From Isochrysis galbana (Eukaryota; Haptophyta; Isochrysidales; Isochrysidaceae), in NCBI GenBank assembly GCA_018136815.1, contig CM030937.1:2717820-2781819 (forward strand): 64,000 bases of DNA. The letters run 5' to 3'. The position numbers and the translations under genes were made by a program. Of the stretch, positions 30,801 to 38,206 are shown one piece after another (position 1 is the stretch's first letter; each line of letters begins with the position of its first letter). The notes beneath the pieces are model-generated. The model saw only the letters and a list, made by a program, of their open reading frames with translations. It had not been told where the DNA came from and did not search any database.

Positions 30801-33484
30801 TCGCCTTGCTGCCGCAGATGAGTGCCGACCTGTGGCTCATCGGGAAATGGTACCGCCTCGGATACCTCTGCAAGCCAATCCGCGAATGCCCCTCCAGCAG
30901 CAGCTAACGCCGCAGGCGCGCCTTGCTGCAGGACTTTCCCTTCGCGCAACACAAGCACACGATCAGCCTTGCTAGCCAAAGCGGCTGAGTGCGTCGCAAT
31001 CACCACGGCCGAGTGTCGAAGGCACTTGCGCACTGCCGCCTCCCACACATGTGCCCGTGTAGATGCATCGAGCGCCGCGAAAGGATCGTCGATAAGGCAA
31101 AGCGAGGGACGCGCGTATACAACACGTGCTAGCGCCAGTCGCGATTGTTGCCCACCCGACACCGCATGACCGCGGTCCCCTAGTTCAGTTTCATCACCGG
31201 AAGGCCAAGCGCTAAAATCGTGATCTAGAGCACAAGCACCAATGGTTTCCGCGTACCGGCCCTGCTCGAATGGCAGGCCAAAGAGAATATTTTCGCGCGC
31301 GGAGCCACGCATGAGCCATGCACGTTGGCCGCTGTATCCGACAGCCTCTTGTTGGCTTCGCGGCCGAAACACCAAAGGCTCATGCGATGGATTGGCCTGC
31401 CCGTTTTGAATCAGCTTAGACAATTGCAGCTCGGCATGCTGTTGAGCTGCTATGGAGTAAGCTTCAGTCCAAGCTGTACCGCCAGTGTGATGAAGCTCGC
31501 CCAGTATGGCAAGTAGCAACGATGATTTGCCACAACCCACATCACCCAGCAACGCCACCACCTCGCCCTTCTTTACGGACAGGGAAATGGCGTGAAGCGA
31601 GCTCGACTGCAAGGCATGCGTTGGTACAGACGCCGGAACGGCATCTTCTTCCTGCCTCTCTATGGTCGAGTCCTCGGTGATTGTACTTGAGCGCTCGTCG
31701 TCGACACCGCCACAGCCCGAGCTAGGGCCGTAGCTGGAAGACGGCGGCCGGCAGAGCGAGCGCTCGTCGTCGAAACTTACCCTCTCCACCTCCGAAAAAA
31801 CAAGAGAATCCAGCCCATGATAGCGCGGCTGTTCCGCGACCCTTTCACCTCGCCGCCGTCTCCCAGCTACGGCCCTAGCTCGGGCTGTGGCGGTAGCGGG
31901 CATCGTTTCAGATGGCTGATGATAGACGGACGCGCGCGGCCACGTGGATTTGCGGTGGGGCGCAACGACCATTCTAGAGCCGGGTTTTCCGTTCGACTTC
32001 GATTTTGCCATCTCAGTCTCGAGCGGATCTCGCCAACTGAAGCTGGCGTCCCGCATAAGAACAATCGGAGAAGAGTGTTGCCGATGCGAACGCTTGCACT
32101 CAGCGATCTTTGCAAGGAGGCTCGAATCGCAGTCGCCCAGATTCTCCGGTACCTGGGCTGCGGAGAGTACGAGTTTTCCGGATGCGGGAGCTGCTGTCGA
32201 GGAAATTGGACTCCACGTGGAGCCGAAGCCGTCGCCCAGCGCGATGTTGCATGTGCTATCGTCGCACGGATTCGCCCTTCGGTACAGCAGTGAGTGTGAA
32301 GAATTTGAAGGTAACAACACGGCCTGCAGCCTACCGAGGGCCACCGACGCGTGAGAGAGGGCAGCAAAGAGATCTGGGAGAGCAGAAAGTGGCGCTCTGA
32401 GAGAGTTGAACAGAGCTAGCGATGCGAACACCGTTGGTGGGTGTGGAGGCTGCCCGGTGAGAGTGGTGAGCGTCGCAAAGGTAGCCAAAGAGACGAGTGT
32501 TGGTGCGAGGGTCACCGTGAGCACATTCAGTGCCTTCACAGCAGCTTCGATCCGCAGCGCTCTGAGCTCAGCTCGCCGTGCCGCGCATATCTGATCTCGG
32601 CAGAGTGTCTCCCATGCCTGCAATTTCACTGCTCGCGCCGCGAGGAGCGCCGAGTCGAGCAGCTCGAGTCTCTCATCAGTTGCTCCTGCGGTGTGGAGCC
32701 TCAGCCGTGCGATCGCGCGCGATATGACCACTTGAGCAGGCCACAGCGCAAACATGACACCAAGACCTGCTAGAGCGGGCCAGCCGAGCAGCCGGAGCAG
32801 CGCCCCAAGCGCGATCGCGATCTGGAGTGGGCTCGACCACAACATGTGTATGGAGCCGAATAAAGAATTGATCCTCCCAGCGTCTGTGCCGAGGAGGTTG
32901 GCGATATGGCCAGGAACTGCTACTTCCGAGGCCCGAAGATTCACAGCGTGACGCTGCAGTGCAAGCGATATCGCCGAGCGCACCAGCACCCCGAGACGCA
33001 GCGTGCGCCAGAAGTATTGGTTAACAATGATTGCCTGGGTCATGGTGACCAGTGGCAGGCAGCATGCCAAGGCATACGCACGGATCGCCACCCAGCGCGC
33101 CTCTTCCGGATAATCCGTCACGTCATCTCTGGAAACATCACGTCGTAATAGCTGCAGCAGCGAGGCGAGGATCAGCGGCGGTACGAAGCGAAGCAGGTCG
33201 GCGACGAACTTACACGCCGCTGCAGCGAACATCTGGCGGCTATAGGCGACCCACAGCGCTTGTGCCAGCCCGTTGTGTCGGCGGAGCTCGCGCTGGAGGG
33301 CGCGATCTGCCTCGCGCAGGTCTGCACCATGCGGGATGAGCGAGAGGTCAGCGACACTCAAGCTCGAGCGCGCGAGCAGCGGCCGCACCCAGCCGAACAT
33401 GGAGCACGAGGCAGCCGTGCACAGCGAGCGCCTCACTGGCTGCTCGCGCAGGAGTGGCTGCGAGAGTTCGGCGGCCCGCACCAT
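27875..33484 (-). CDS. ABCC (MRP)-type full ABC transporter
   Basis: From the ATG at 33484 (chosen because the upstream in-frame stretch is Gly/Arg low complexity) the frame encodes 1869 residues without a required intron. Layout is TMD1-NBD1-TMD2-NBD2. NBD1 has Walker A GDVGCGKSS (about residue 645), signature VSGGQQSR and Walker B LCLIDDP, with Asp in place of the catalytic Glu as is usual for ABCC NBD1. NBD2 has Walker A GRSGAGKST (about 1377), LSGGERQGIVLAR and VLLDEP with an intact Glu. These ATP-driven exporters move conjugates or lipophilic anions across plasma or vacuolar membranes. The linker before NBD1 contains a perfect 32-bp inverted repeat (31706-31737/31863-31894). The C-terminal 250 residues are a Ser/Gly/Glu-rich tail of unknown role. 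Confidence 0.93.
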   Translation of the reverse strand: MVRAAELSQPLLREQPVRRSLCTAASCSMFGWVRPLLARSSLSVADLSLIPHGADLREADRALQRELRRHNGLAQALWVAYSRQMFAAAACKFVADLLRFVPPLILASLLQLLRRDVSRDDVTDYPEEARWVAIRAYALACCLPLVTMTQAIIVNQYFWRTLRLGVLVRSAISLALQRHAVNLRASEVAVPGHIANLLGTDAGRINSLFGSIHMLWSSPLQIAIALGALLRLLGWPALAGLGVMFALWPAQVVISRAIARLRLHTAGATDERLELLDSALLAARAVKLQAWETLCRDQICAARRAELRALRIEAAVKALNVLTVTLAPTLVSLATFATLTTLTGQPPHPPTVFASLALFNSLRAPLSALPDLFAALSHASVALGRLQAVLLPSNSSHSLLYRRANPCDDSTCNIALGDGFGSTWSPISSTAAPASGKLVLSAAQVPENLGDCDSSLLAKIAECKRSHRQHSSPIVLMRDASFSWRDPLETEMAKSKSNGKPGSRMVVAPHRKSTWPRASVYHQPSETMPATATARARAVAGRRRRGERVAEQPRYHGLDSLVFSEVERVSFDDERSLCRPPSSSYGPSSGCGGVDDERSSTITEDSTIERQEEDAVPASVPTHALQSSSLHAISLSVKKGEVVALLGDVGCGKSSLLLAILGELHHTGGTAWTEAYSIAAQQHAELQLSKLIQNGQANPSHEPLVFRPRSQQEAVGYSGQRAWLMRGSARENILFGLPFEQGRYAETIGACALDHDFSAWPSGDETELGDRGHAVSGGQQSRLALARVVYARPSLCLIDDPFAALDASTRAHVWEAAVRKCLRHSAVVIATHSAALASKADRVLVLREGKVLQQGAPAALAAAGGAFADWLAEVSEAVPFPDEPQVGTHLRQQGESPGSSPLPSGPVVSNMGKLTKRRCDEVPDAPSVLKQGETDLQASSNSLSPTTCSLGRRHDCPEMSWARARLALDAALAAEGSRAEVVRGSAWNGYMKAFGAEGAVFGLAVCLFGFSQASIVLTDCWLARWSSLPPFEQSDLTANLGRLAALAALAAVFVAVQAGSWPLLALSASDRYHSAALSSILHAPLSALSAMPIRRVVSRFSKDLDALDVALPSMTAQALTCLAALLSSLAAVLFATPLALPVVAAVAVAFAKVVHSYQPIAAEARRLVSVLHGPVLAHILESLDGRVYIRSFGQTRNFEENAAVLIEAYSHAQIFNIALQRWLALRLELLGAWMLLAVGLLAVATRQQAALGPAGLALTYALTFTGLAKYLINYSTRAYAQLASVERLTAIAHLPDEFATCHRGGGALDILERPRPHEPSIATLCASESKAAPPADWPQRGELRMLRYQPAAYSPSGRCVLHPMTLTITPGEHVVLIGRSGAGKSTLLAGITRLLPPANGQLYIDGSEAREVGLARWRRAFACIPQEPLLLAGSIGFNLDTSATHRDSACWEALRLSGLEMRVRAMPYGLSTAVADAGLSGGERQGIVLARLLLRRAEARLVLLDEPAAATAEADSARLHGVLHERFAHTGLIAISHTALPFLHLFSRLIVLADGSIVEDGAPGALLDDPASRLSGIFSEAPHRLQAHVRRMIALQRTRGLPAVRGLWRSAHAMESEFEPELASNTSIGSPSGHMAKHKSASRHCISEDSQCLNSCSPGSAACGDGFVFEPCASGSRSIEYEEFRAEHAPPPIGDEGAYGGSDLYPRDGNFCGESLTYGEFNAFGREDASGEDGGEYEPNDTPSRYWSQWSSSRTTSIQGSSVETWRDTPRRGWRKHSFSTRSLPWSLPIRPRSVSDDAPRPLTQIGGTAKPAPAALLRGSDGRTLPWTVLESITCASSSHEDEIKQVESRPSTHPTCPVVRACSQPER

Positions 33485-33775
33485 CACAGGGGCTACCCAG
33501 CAAGGCCCCCTCGCGCCCTCCCTCCTTTTTCGTCCTCCTTCCCCCTCCCTCCCCCCTCCCCCACCCACCCACCTACTCACCCACCCAAATTTACCCCCCT
33601 CCTCCCCTCCCCCCCCCCCCCCGCTGACCCCTACCCACCCCCACCCTTCTCTTCCCTCCCACCGCTCTCCCGCGCGCTCCTCGCAGCGCTCTCGCTGCTC
33701 CCGCCCGTCCGCGCGTCGCCGCCCTTACTTCCTACTACTACTACTACTACACTTACTTTTATAGTTGTTACTCGG

Positions 33776-33953
33776 ATTTTTTGTCTGTGCTGGTTTAATC
33801 CTAGTGTTGCGGGTCCGGAGCCCTCATCGGCAACGGAGCCGCTACCCCGCGATGGGGGGGGTGCGCGGTTGGTGCATGGCTCGTCCGGTGTATGTGGCTA
33901 GGGATGCTAGCCAACAAGATGCTCTACAAGACACAAGACTACAATTTTACTTC
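33776..33953 (+). repeat. R3 dispersed repeat (about 170 bp), copy 1
   Basis: Shares TAATCCTAGTG, CTCATCGGCAACG, GCATGGCTCGTCCGGTGTAT, GTGGCTAGGGATGCTAGCC and ACAAGACTACAATTT with 35395-35569 and the inverse of 55146-55319. No ORF. The size suits a SINE, but clear A and B boxes were not found. Confidence 0.75.
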
Positions 33954-34499
33954 TCAATTTCAATTTCAATTACTACATTACTACTACGACAATTACAATG
34001 ATTACCATTACAATATACAATATTACAGTGAACGTGGTGGTGGTGGGCTTGGCAGGCGCATGCGGTATTGGTATTGGGAATAACTATCAGTAAACTGATA
34101 GGGTCATGGAGCGCGCGCCGCTCCCCTCCACCGCCGCCGTTGCCCTCGCCCAGATGGACGAAGTAGACCAAAAGCGTTCAATTATCCCCATCCCTGCTAA
34201 CACCTTTCATTGTCACTTGGAGGTTACTTGACTCAACTTGACACTTCACATGTTGAAACCCACACGTGGTCTGACTCCATTCACTCGATTTGGGACAGGG
34301 TCGATATCTCGATATCGCGTTGAAATTCACGATCCACGTCTCACACCAAAGAGCACTGATGAGTGTATGTCCACACCAAAGAGCACCAACCGCGTAAAAG
34401 CAGACAACAAGTTTCGTCACACGTCTATATGGAGAAGACGAGGAAGGGTGAGCAGTTCCGTGCAGTTGAGCTCCCTACCTCTTTGGGCTGAGGTGTATG

Positions 34500-34810
34500 C
34501 GGGCAAGTGCGTGGATGGAGTGTTTGTGCCCATCGAAGGTGCACTCAAGTCACGTGCGAAGCGGTTTCGTTACCGTGCCACGGGGGAGCTCGTCTCGACA
34601 CTCTACTGCCTTTCCTTCGAGGTACGTCCACCACCAACAAGCAGCGTATGACAGCCTTGATGGTGGCGTGCCAGCATGGCCATGATCGTTGCGCTGTGGC
34701 ACTCCTTGAGGCAGGGGCGTCACATGTCACATGGCGTCACCTATTATGACGGGATGACCGCCTTGATGGTGGCTTGTCAATGTGGGCATGATCTGTGCGT
34801 GCGGAGAAGC
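34500..34810 (+). pseudogene. Captured ankyrin-repeat gene fragment
   Basis: Two ankyrin cores are readable: MTALMVACQHGHDRCAVALL followed by EAGA, and GMTALMVACQCGHDLCV, interrupted by a stop between them. An upstream stretch (LWAEVYAGKCVDGVFVPIEG) is in frame with basic and hydrophobic residues and may be from the same parent gene. Ankyrin repeats mediate protein-protein binding. The parent is not in this window. The fragment is broken and sits inside a mobile element, so it is unlikely to make a functional protein. Confidence 0.7.
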
Positions 34811-34840
34811 TCTTATGATAGCATGAGACGGGGATGGGGC

Positions 34841-35335
34841 GACAGCCAAAAAAAAGGATAGACGTAGGCGACAGGCGACTTTCGCCCAATATACGAGACC
34901 AACAACAAAGACGGACTGAAACCTAGCGGGGAGCTCCGATCCCTAACCGCAAGGCTAGGTGTCGAGCACATGATCGAAACCGAAGCACTAACCCGCGCAG
35001 AAGCGGAAGACTAAACACACACGAGGGGACAGGGAGGCGACAATGAGACGGCGATCAAGCCGAAGACGCACAGAAACCACTCGCAAACGCAAGAAGATAC
35101 AGAACTCAAAACGCCACCGGCGACGCAGTCCAAAAGGCCTTCCCGAAGCACGCACCCGAAGCCGGGCCCGTGGTAGTGTACCAGGGCCGCACCCCCGACA
35201 CCGAACAAAAAGGAAAGAGGGGGGGAAGGCGAGGATGCGGGGTGAAGGGAGCTAAAGGCGATGGCGGGCGAGGGTAGAGAATGCCGTGCTAGCGATAGGT
35301 GTATAGCCCCGAAACTTCAGATTCTTTTTTTTTTC
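34841..35335 (+). repeat. LINE 3' end within the chimeric element
   Basis: Reads GRQPKKR then, after a frameshift, FRPIYETNNKDGLKPSGEL..., matching the last 50 residues of the ORF2 remnant at 22900-23055. It is followed by a homologous 3' UTR (GGTAGTGTACC, AAAAAGGAAAGA, TAGCCCCGAA-CTTCAGA) and T10. Confidence 0.85.
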
Positions 35336-35394
35336 ATTGGGAATGACGTCAAATGGGAAATAGGGATTCGCCTTTGGCGATGGGGGAGTGTCAG

Positions 35395-35569
35395 AGTGTC
35401 AGAGTTTTCTTGTTGTCCTAGTATAATCCTAGTGCTGAGGGACCGTGCCTCATCGGCAACGGAGCCCCTCCCCCGCGATGGGGGTGTGCGCGGTTGGTGC
35501 ATGGCTCGTCCGGTGTATGTGGCTAGGGATGCTAGCCCACAAGACCTCTTACAAGACTACAATTTCTAA
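35395..35569 (+). repeat. R3 dispersed repeat, copy 2
   Basis: Starts GTGTCAGAGTTTTCTTGTTG and ends GACTACAATTTCTAACG, the most complete boundaries of this family. See 33776 and 55146. Confidence 0.75.
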
Positions 35570-35872
35570 CGCCCTCCCTCTCCGATAAGTACTCTAGAGT
35601 AGAGTAGTACTCCTAGTCTCTATCTTCATTCCTCTATCTTTTGTTTCGAGGGGGTCCCCGGGGCCAAAAGCTGTTCGTGAACATTCTATGGGAACCACGG
35701 GAGGAGAGCTCAAGTCCTCGCCGCTCCGTCGGGAGCGCCTCCCATATTGCCTCCCTCCCTCCCTCGCTCGCTCTCTGGCTCATTGACTCCATACCTCACT
35801 CACTTGGTTCCCTTGCCCACTACCAAAGGATTCGTTCTTCGGAGCAAGGCACGCGGGTGGGTGCCGGTCGCG

Positions 35873-36973
35873 ATGGCCGCCAACATCTCATGCTCCGACG
35901 GCTCGTTCGGCGGAGTCCCTCTGCAAGGCGGATGGCGGCGCGTCACGAGCACTAGCTGCGCGTCACACTGCGCGCACCGCTGCGCCGCTCGTCGGCGGGC
36001 CAAACGGCTCTTCGAGTTCAAGCCATACGGTTGTGCCATGCCTGCGCTAGACCCCAGAGCGATGCGAGGAAGAGCCGTCATGTTTGTGGGAGATTCGCTG
36101 TCCAGGTACGCCTTCGATGAGCTCGTTGCGTGGCTTCAGCGGACAAACAAGCCGATGCACTGTCAGGATGCCGTGGAGATCATCTGGAACCCAGAGAGCG
36201 GTGGTCCAGTCAGGCTGACACCGGAACAGATGCGAGCGGTGTCAGAGTTGTCTATGGCAGATCATTATGAGCGTCATGCTGCTGATTGCAAGCGACAAGA
36301 CATGCGGCTCATATCTCACAGGCTGAATCTTCTCCCACCGGCATCGGCTGTCAACGCGGGGTCATTTTACCAATCACTCTTTGCGCCCCTGGGCAGGGAT
36401 GGTGTGGTGGTGTTCCATCTGGGACTTTGGGTCGGGGCTCTCGCGCGCCACAAGTCTTTTGCAAAACATGGCACCATGAAGTCAAGGCACGAAGCGGCTG
36501 CCTCGTACTTCAAACAGAGTGTAAGGGCACTATTTGAGCTAGCGTGTAGCAGGCAGGACTGGCCAAGACTAGTGTGGCAACTCAGCCTCCCGCAGCACTT
36601 TGCGACCGTCATGGGGGAATACGACGAGTCGCAGATTGCGAACCAGCAAACTGGCTGTCGCCCAATGAGCAAGATTGCGGCGCAAGCGCTATGGGAGCAC
36701 CGGATCCTGCCTGTAATCAATGCCGCTGATGAGGTACATGGAAAGACGTACGGAGAAGCTGGAGGATGTCGGCAGCGTTTGCGGCTGTTGAGGGGCTTTT
36801 GGCCACTTGTAGAGCGCTATGAAGATCATCCGGGTCGCGTGATTGGTCGCACTAGGAAAGGCATGAAGAGGAATGGAAGCGCAGGCTTCAGGTATGACTG
36901 CACTCATTGGTTACCGTGCTCATCTGCGATGAACTTACAGCTCAGACTGTTGATCGGAGCCTTGGCTGCCTGA
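35873..36973 (+). CDS. PC-esterase/TBL-like SGNH protein
   Basis: The first ATG in frame is 35873 (366 residues). The frame is open further upstream, so a 5' exon with a signal or anchor may exist. The family (plant TBL and animal/fungal CAS1-like proteins) transfers or removes O-acetyl groups on polysaccharides in the secretory pathway. Evidence is the GDS block VMFVGDSLSRYAFDELVAWL near residue 70, and the C-terminal DCTHW motif (YDCTHWLPCSSAMN) near residue 342, which supplies the catalytic Asp and His. An N-terminal Cys-rich stretch (CSDGSFGG, CASHCAHRC) corresponds to the TBL domain. The acceptor glycan cannot be inferred. Confidence 0.85.
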   Translation: MAANISCSDGSFGGVPLQGGWRRVTSTSCASHCAHRCAARRRAKRLFEFKPYGCAMPALDPRAMRGRAVMFVGDSLSRYAFDELVAWLQRTNKPMHCQDAVEIIWNPESGGPVRLTPEQMRAVSELSMADHYERHAADCKRQDMRLISHRLNLLPPASAVNAGSFYQSLFAPLGRDGVVVFHLGLWVGALARHKSFAKHGTMKSRHEAAASYFKQSVRALFELACSRQDWPRLVWQLSLPQHFATVMGEYDESQIANQQTGCRPMSKIAAQALWEHRILPVINAADEVHGKTYGEAGGCRQRLRLLRGFWPLVERYEDHPGRVIGRTRKGMKRNGSAGFRYDCTHWLPCSSAMNLQLRLLIGALAA

Positions 36974-37390
36974 GAGGGAGAAGGAGCAGATATGGCGGGG
37001 TGGTATTTATTTGAAGTCCACTGCACACGAGCACACGAGGTACGCATGTTAACATTGTGGAAATATCGAGAATTTGGGCGCGACGAGCACGATGTGCACT
37101 AGAGACTAGAGATCGTCATGTTCCATGGCCCAGGTTAACTTGTGCTTTCAAGCCATACACGCGCAGAGGGCTTCACGATTTCTGATCGACGATGCGTACG
37201 TTGTGGTCGGCATCAGTCGCCGATTGACGTCCCAGCATCCCCACTAGTAGCTGGAAAGTCAAAAATAAATGTGGCTGAGGTCACGGTCAGGGGTGGGGGG
37301 TGCCCAGTGACAATTTTGCGGACTGAGAATGAACAAGAGTTAATATATATACTAGTATATATATATTCTTGAAGGTGCGCCCGCTATCCG
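36974..37390. other. 3' flank, no gene
   Basis: Contains an AT microsatellite at about 37340-37370. No coding signal is seen. Confidence 0.4.
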
Positions 37391-37960
37391 CTATCAACTA
37401 TCAGTAAACCGATAGGGTCAACCTACTTTTATAAGTAGGGGTCAATGGGGGCCTCGCGCCCCCCTCTCTCCATCGCGGACACCCCCAGGGGTGGGCCCGT
37501 ACAATCAACCACAGCCCCTGCCCTTTGGCAGGGGCTGGGCAATCATCACACTGGCCCAGACCCCTAGTGGGCGCGGGCCGTGATTCGCACTCCCACGCCC
37601 TGCGTGGGCCTGCCCTCGAGCTGACCCCCCCCCTTCCCTGGTCGCCAGGCAGACAGATGCCTCTGGGCGGCTCCCATGGCCAGCGAGGCAAGCGTGGGAG
37701 AGGCAGGGGGGGCCAGGGGCTGAGCCCCAGCCTCCACTGCCCCCTGAGCTGCCCTTGCTAGCCCTCTGGGAGCTCCCAAAGGCCCTCTGAGAGCAGGCCG
37801 TGGCGCGCCGCATGGCGACGCGCCGCAGGGAGAGGGGTGGAGGAGAATGGAGAGGGGGAGAGGGGGGATTTGCACCCCCCCGATGGAGTGCGGTAAGAAA
37901 CGGGCCCCGTTTGCGTTAGCAAACGGGCGAAGGGGGGCGGCTGGCGACAGGAGGGGGAGA
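37391..37960 (+). repeat. R2 retroposon copy with two stacked hairpins
   Basis: ACTATCAGT-AA-ACCGATAGGGTC is followed directly by CCTACTT-TTAT-AAGTAGGGGTCAATGGGGGCC, two 5' signatures in series. The R2 body follows: ACACCCCCAGGGG, CAGCCCCTGCC palindrome, CTGCCCCCTGAGCTGC, and the CGCCGCAGGGAGAGG block shared with 46900. It ends near a hairpin CCCGTTTGC-GTTA-GCAAACGGG (about 37908). It is an intact reference for the hAT insertion site at 5770. Confidence 0.65.
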
Positions 37961-38206
37961 AGAAGGGAGTGGCTCAAGACGTCCCTGTGGCAGGTATAGG
38001 GGGGCGCAGTCATTTATTTCTTCGAGGACTGCTCGCGGCGCGAGCTGTAAGGGCCGCTCCGCTTCTCGACGAGAGGTCCCTCCCCCCCCCCCGGTGCTTT
38101 TTCCCGGAGAGTCGGCCGGCGTCGACCGGTCCGCCTCAATGGGTTTTCCCTCATTTTAACTTGTGGGGAGTTAGAATGGGAGCCGGGGGCATGCGAGGGG
38201 GGAGAT

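Larger units (their letters stand above)
34082..35335 (+). mobile_element. Chimeric LINE-ended element carrying ankyrin-gene sequence, 9-bp TSD
   Basis: The element is flanked by ATTGGGAAT at 34073-34081 and 35336-35344. It begins with the LINE-type hairpin CTATCAGT-AA-ACTGATAG and GGGTCATGGAGCGCGCGCC, encoding MERAPLPS... as in LINE ORF1. After about 80 bp the sequence becomes unrelated to the LINE and includes ankyrin-repeat coding sequence (34640-34800). From about 34841 it returns to LINE: GRQPKKR, the ORF2 C-terminus with one frameshift, the 3' UTR, and CTTCAGATTC plus oligo-T. A foreign segment has thus been inserted between LINE termini and the whole moved as a unit. Confidence 0.85.

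Noticed and set aside
31745-31800. A 47-bp intron in the ABC transporter (GTAAGT to TTCCAG)
   Set aside because: Removing it would shift the frame, and the unspliced frame is open throughout.
34355-34400. CTGATGAG resembling a hammerhead ribozyme core
   Set aside because: The required GAAA and flanking stems are not present.
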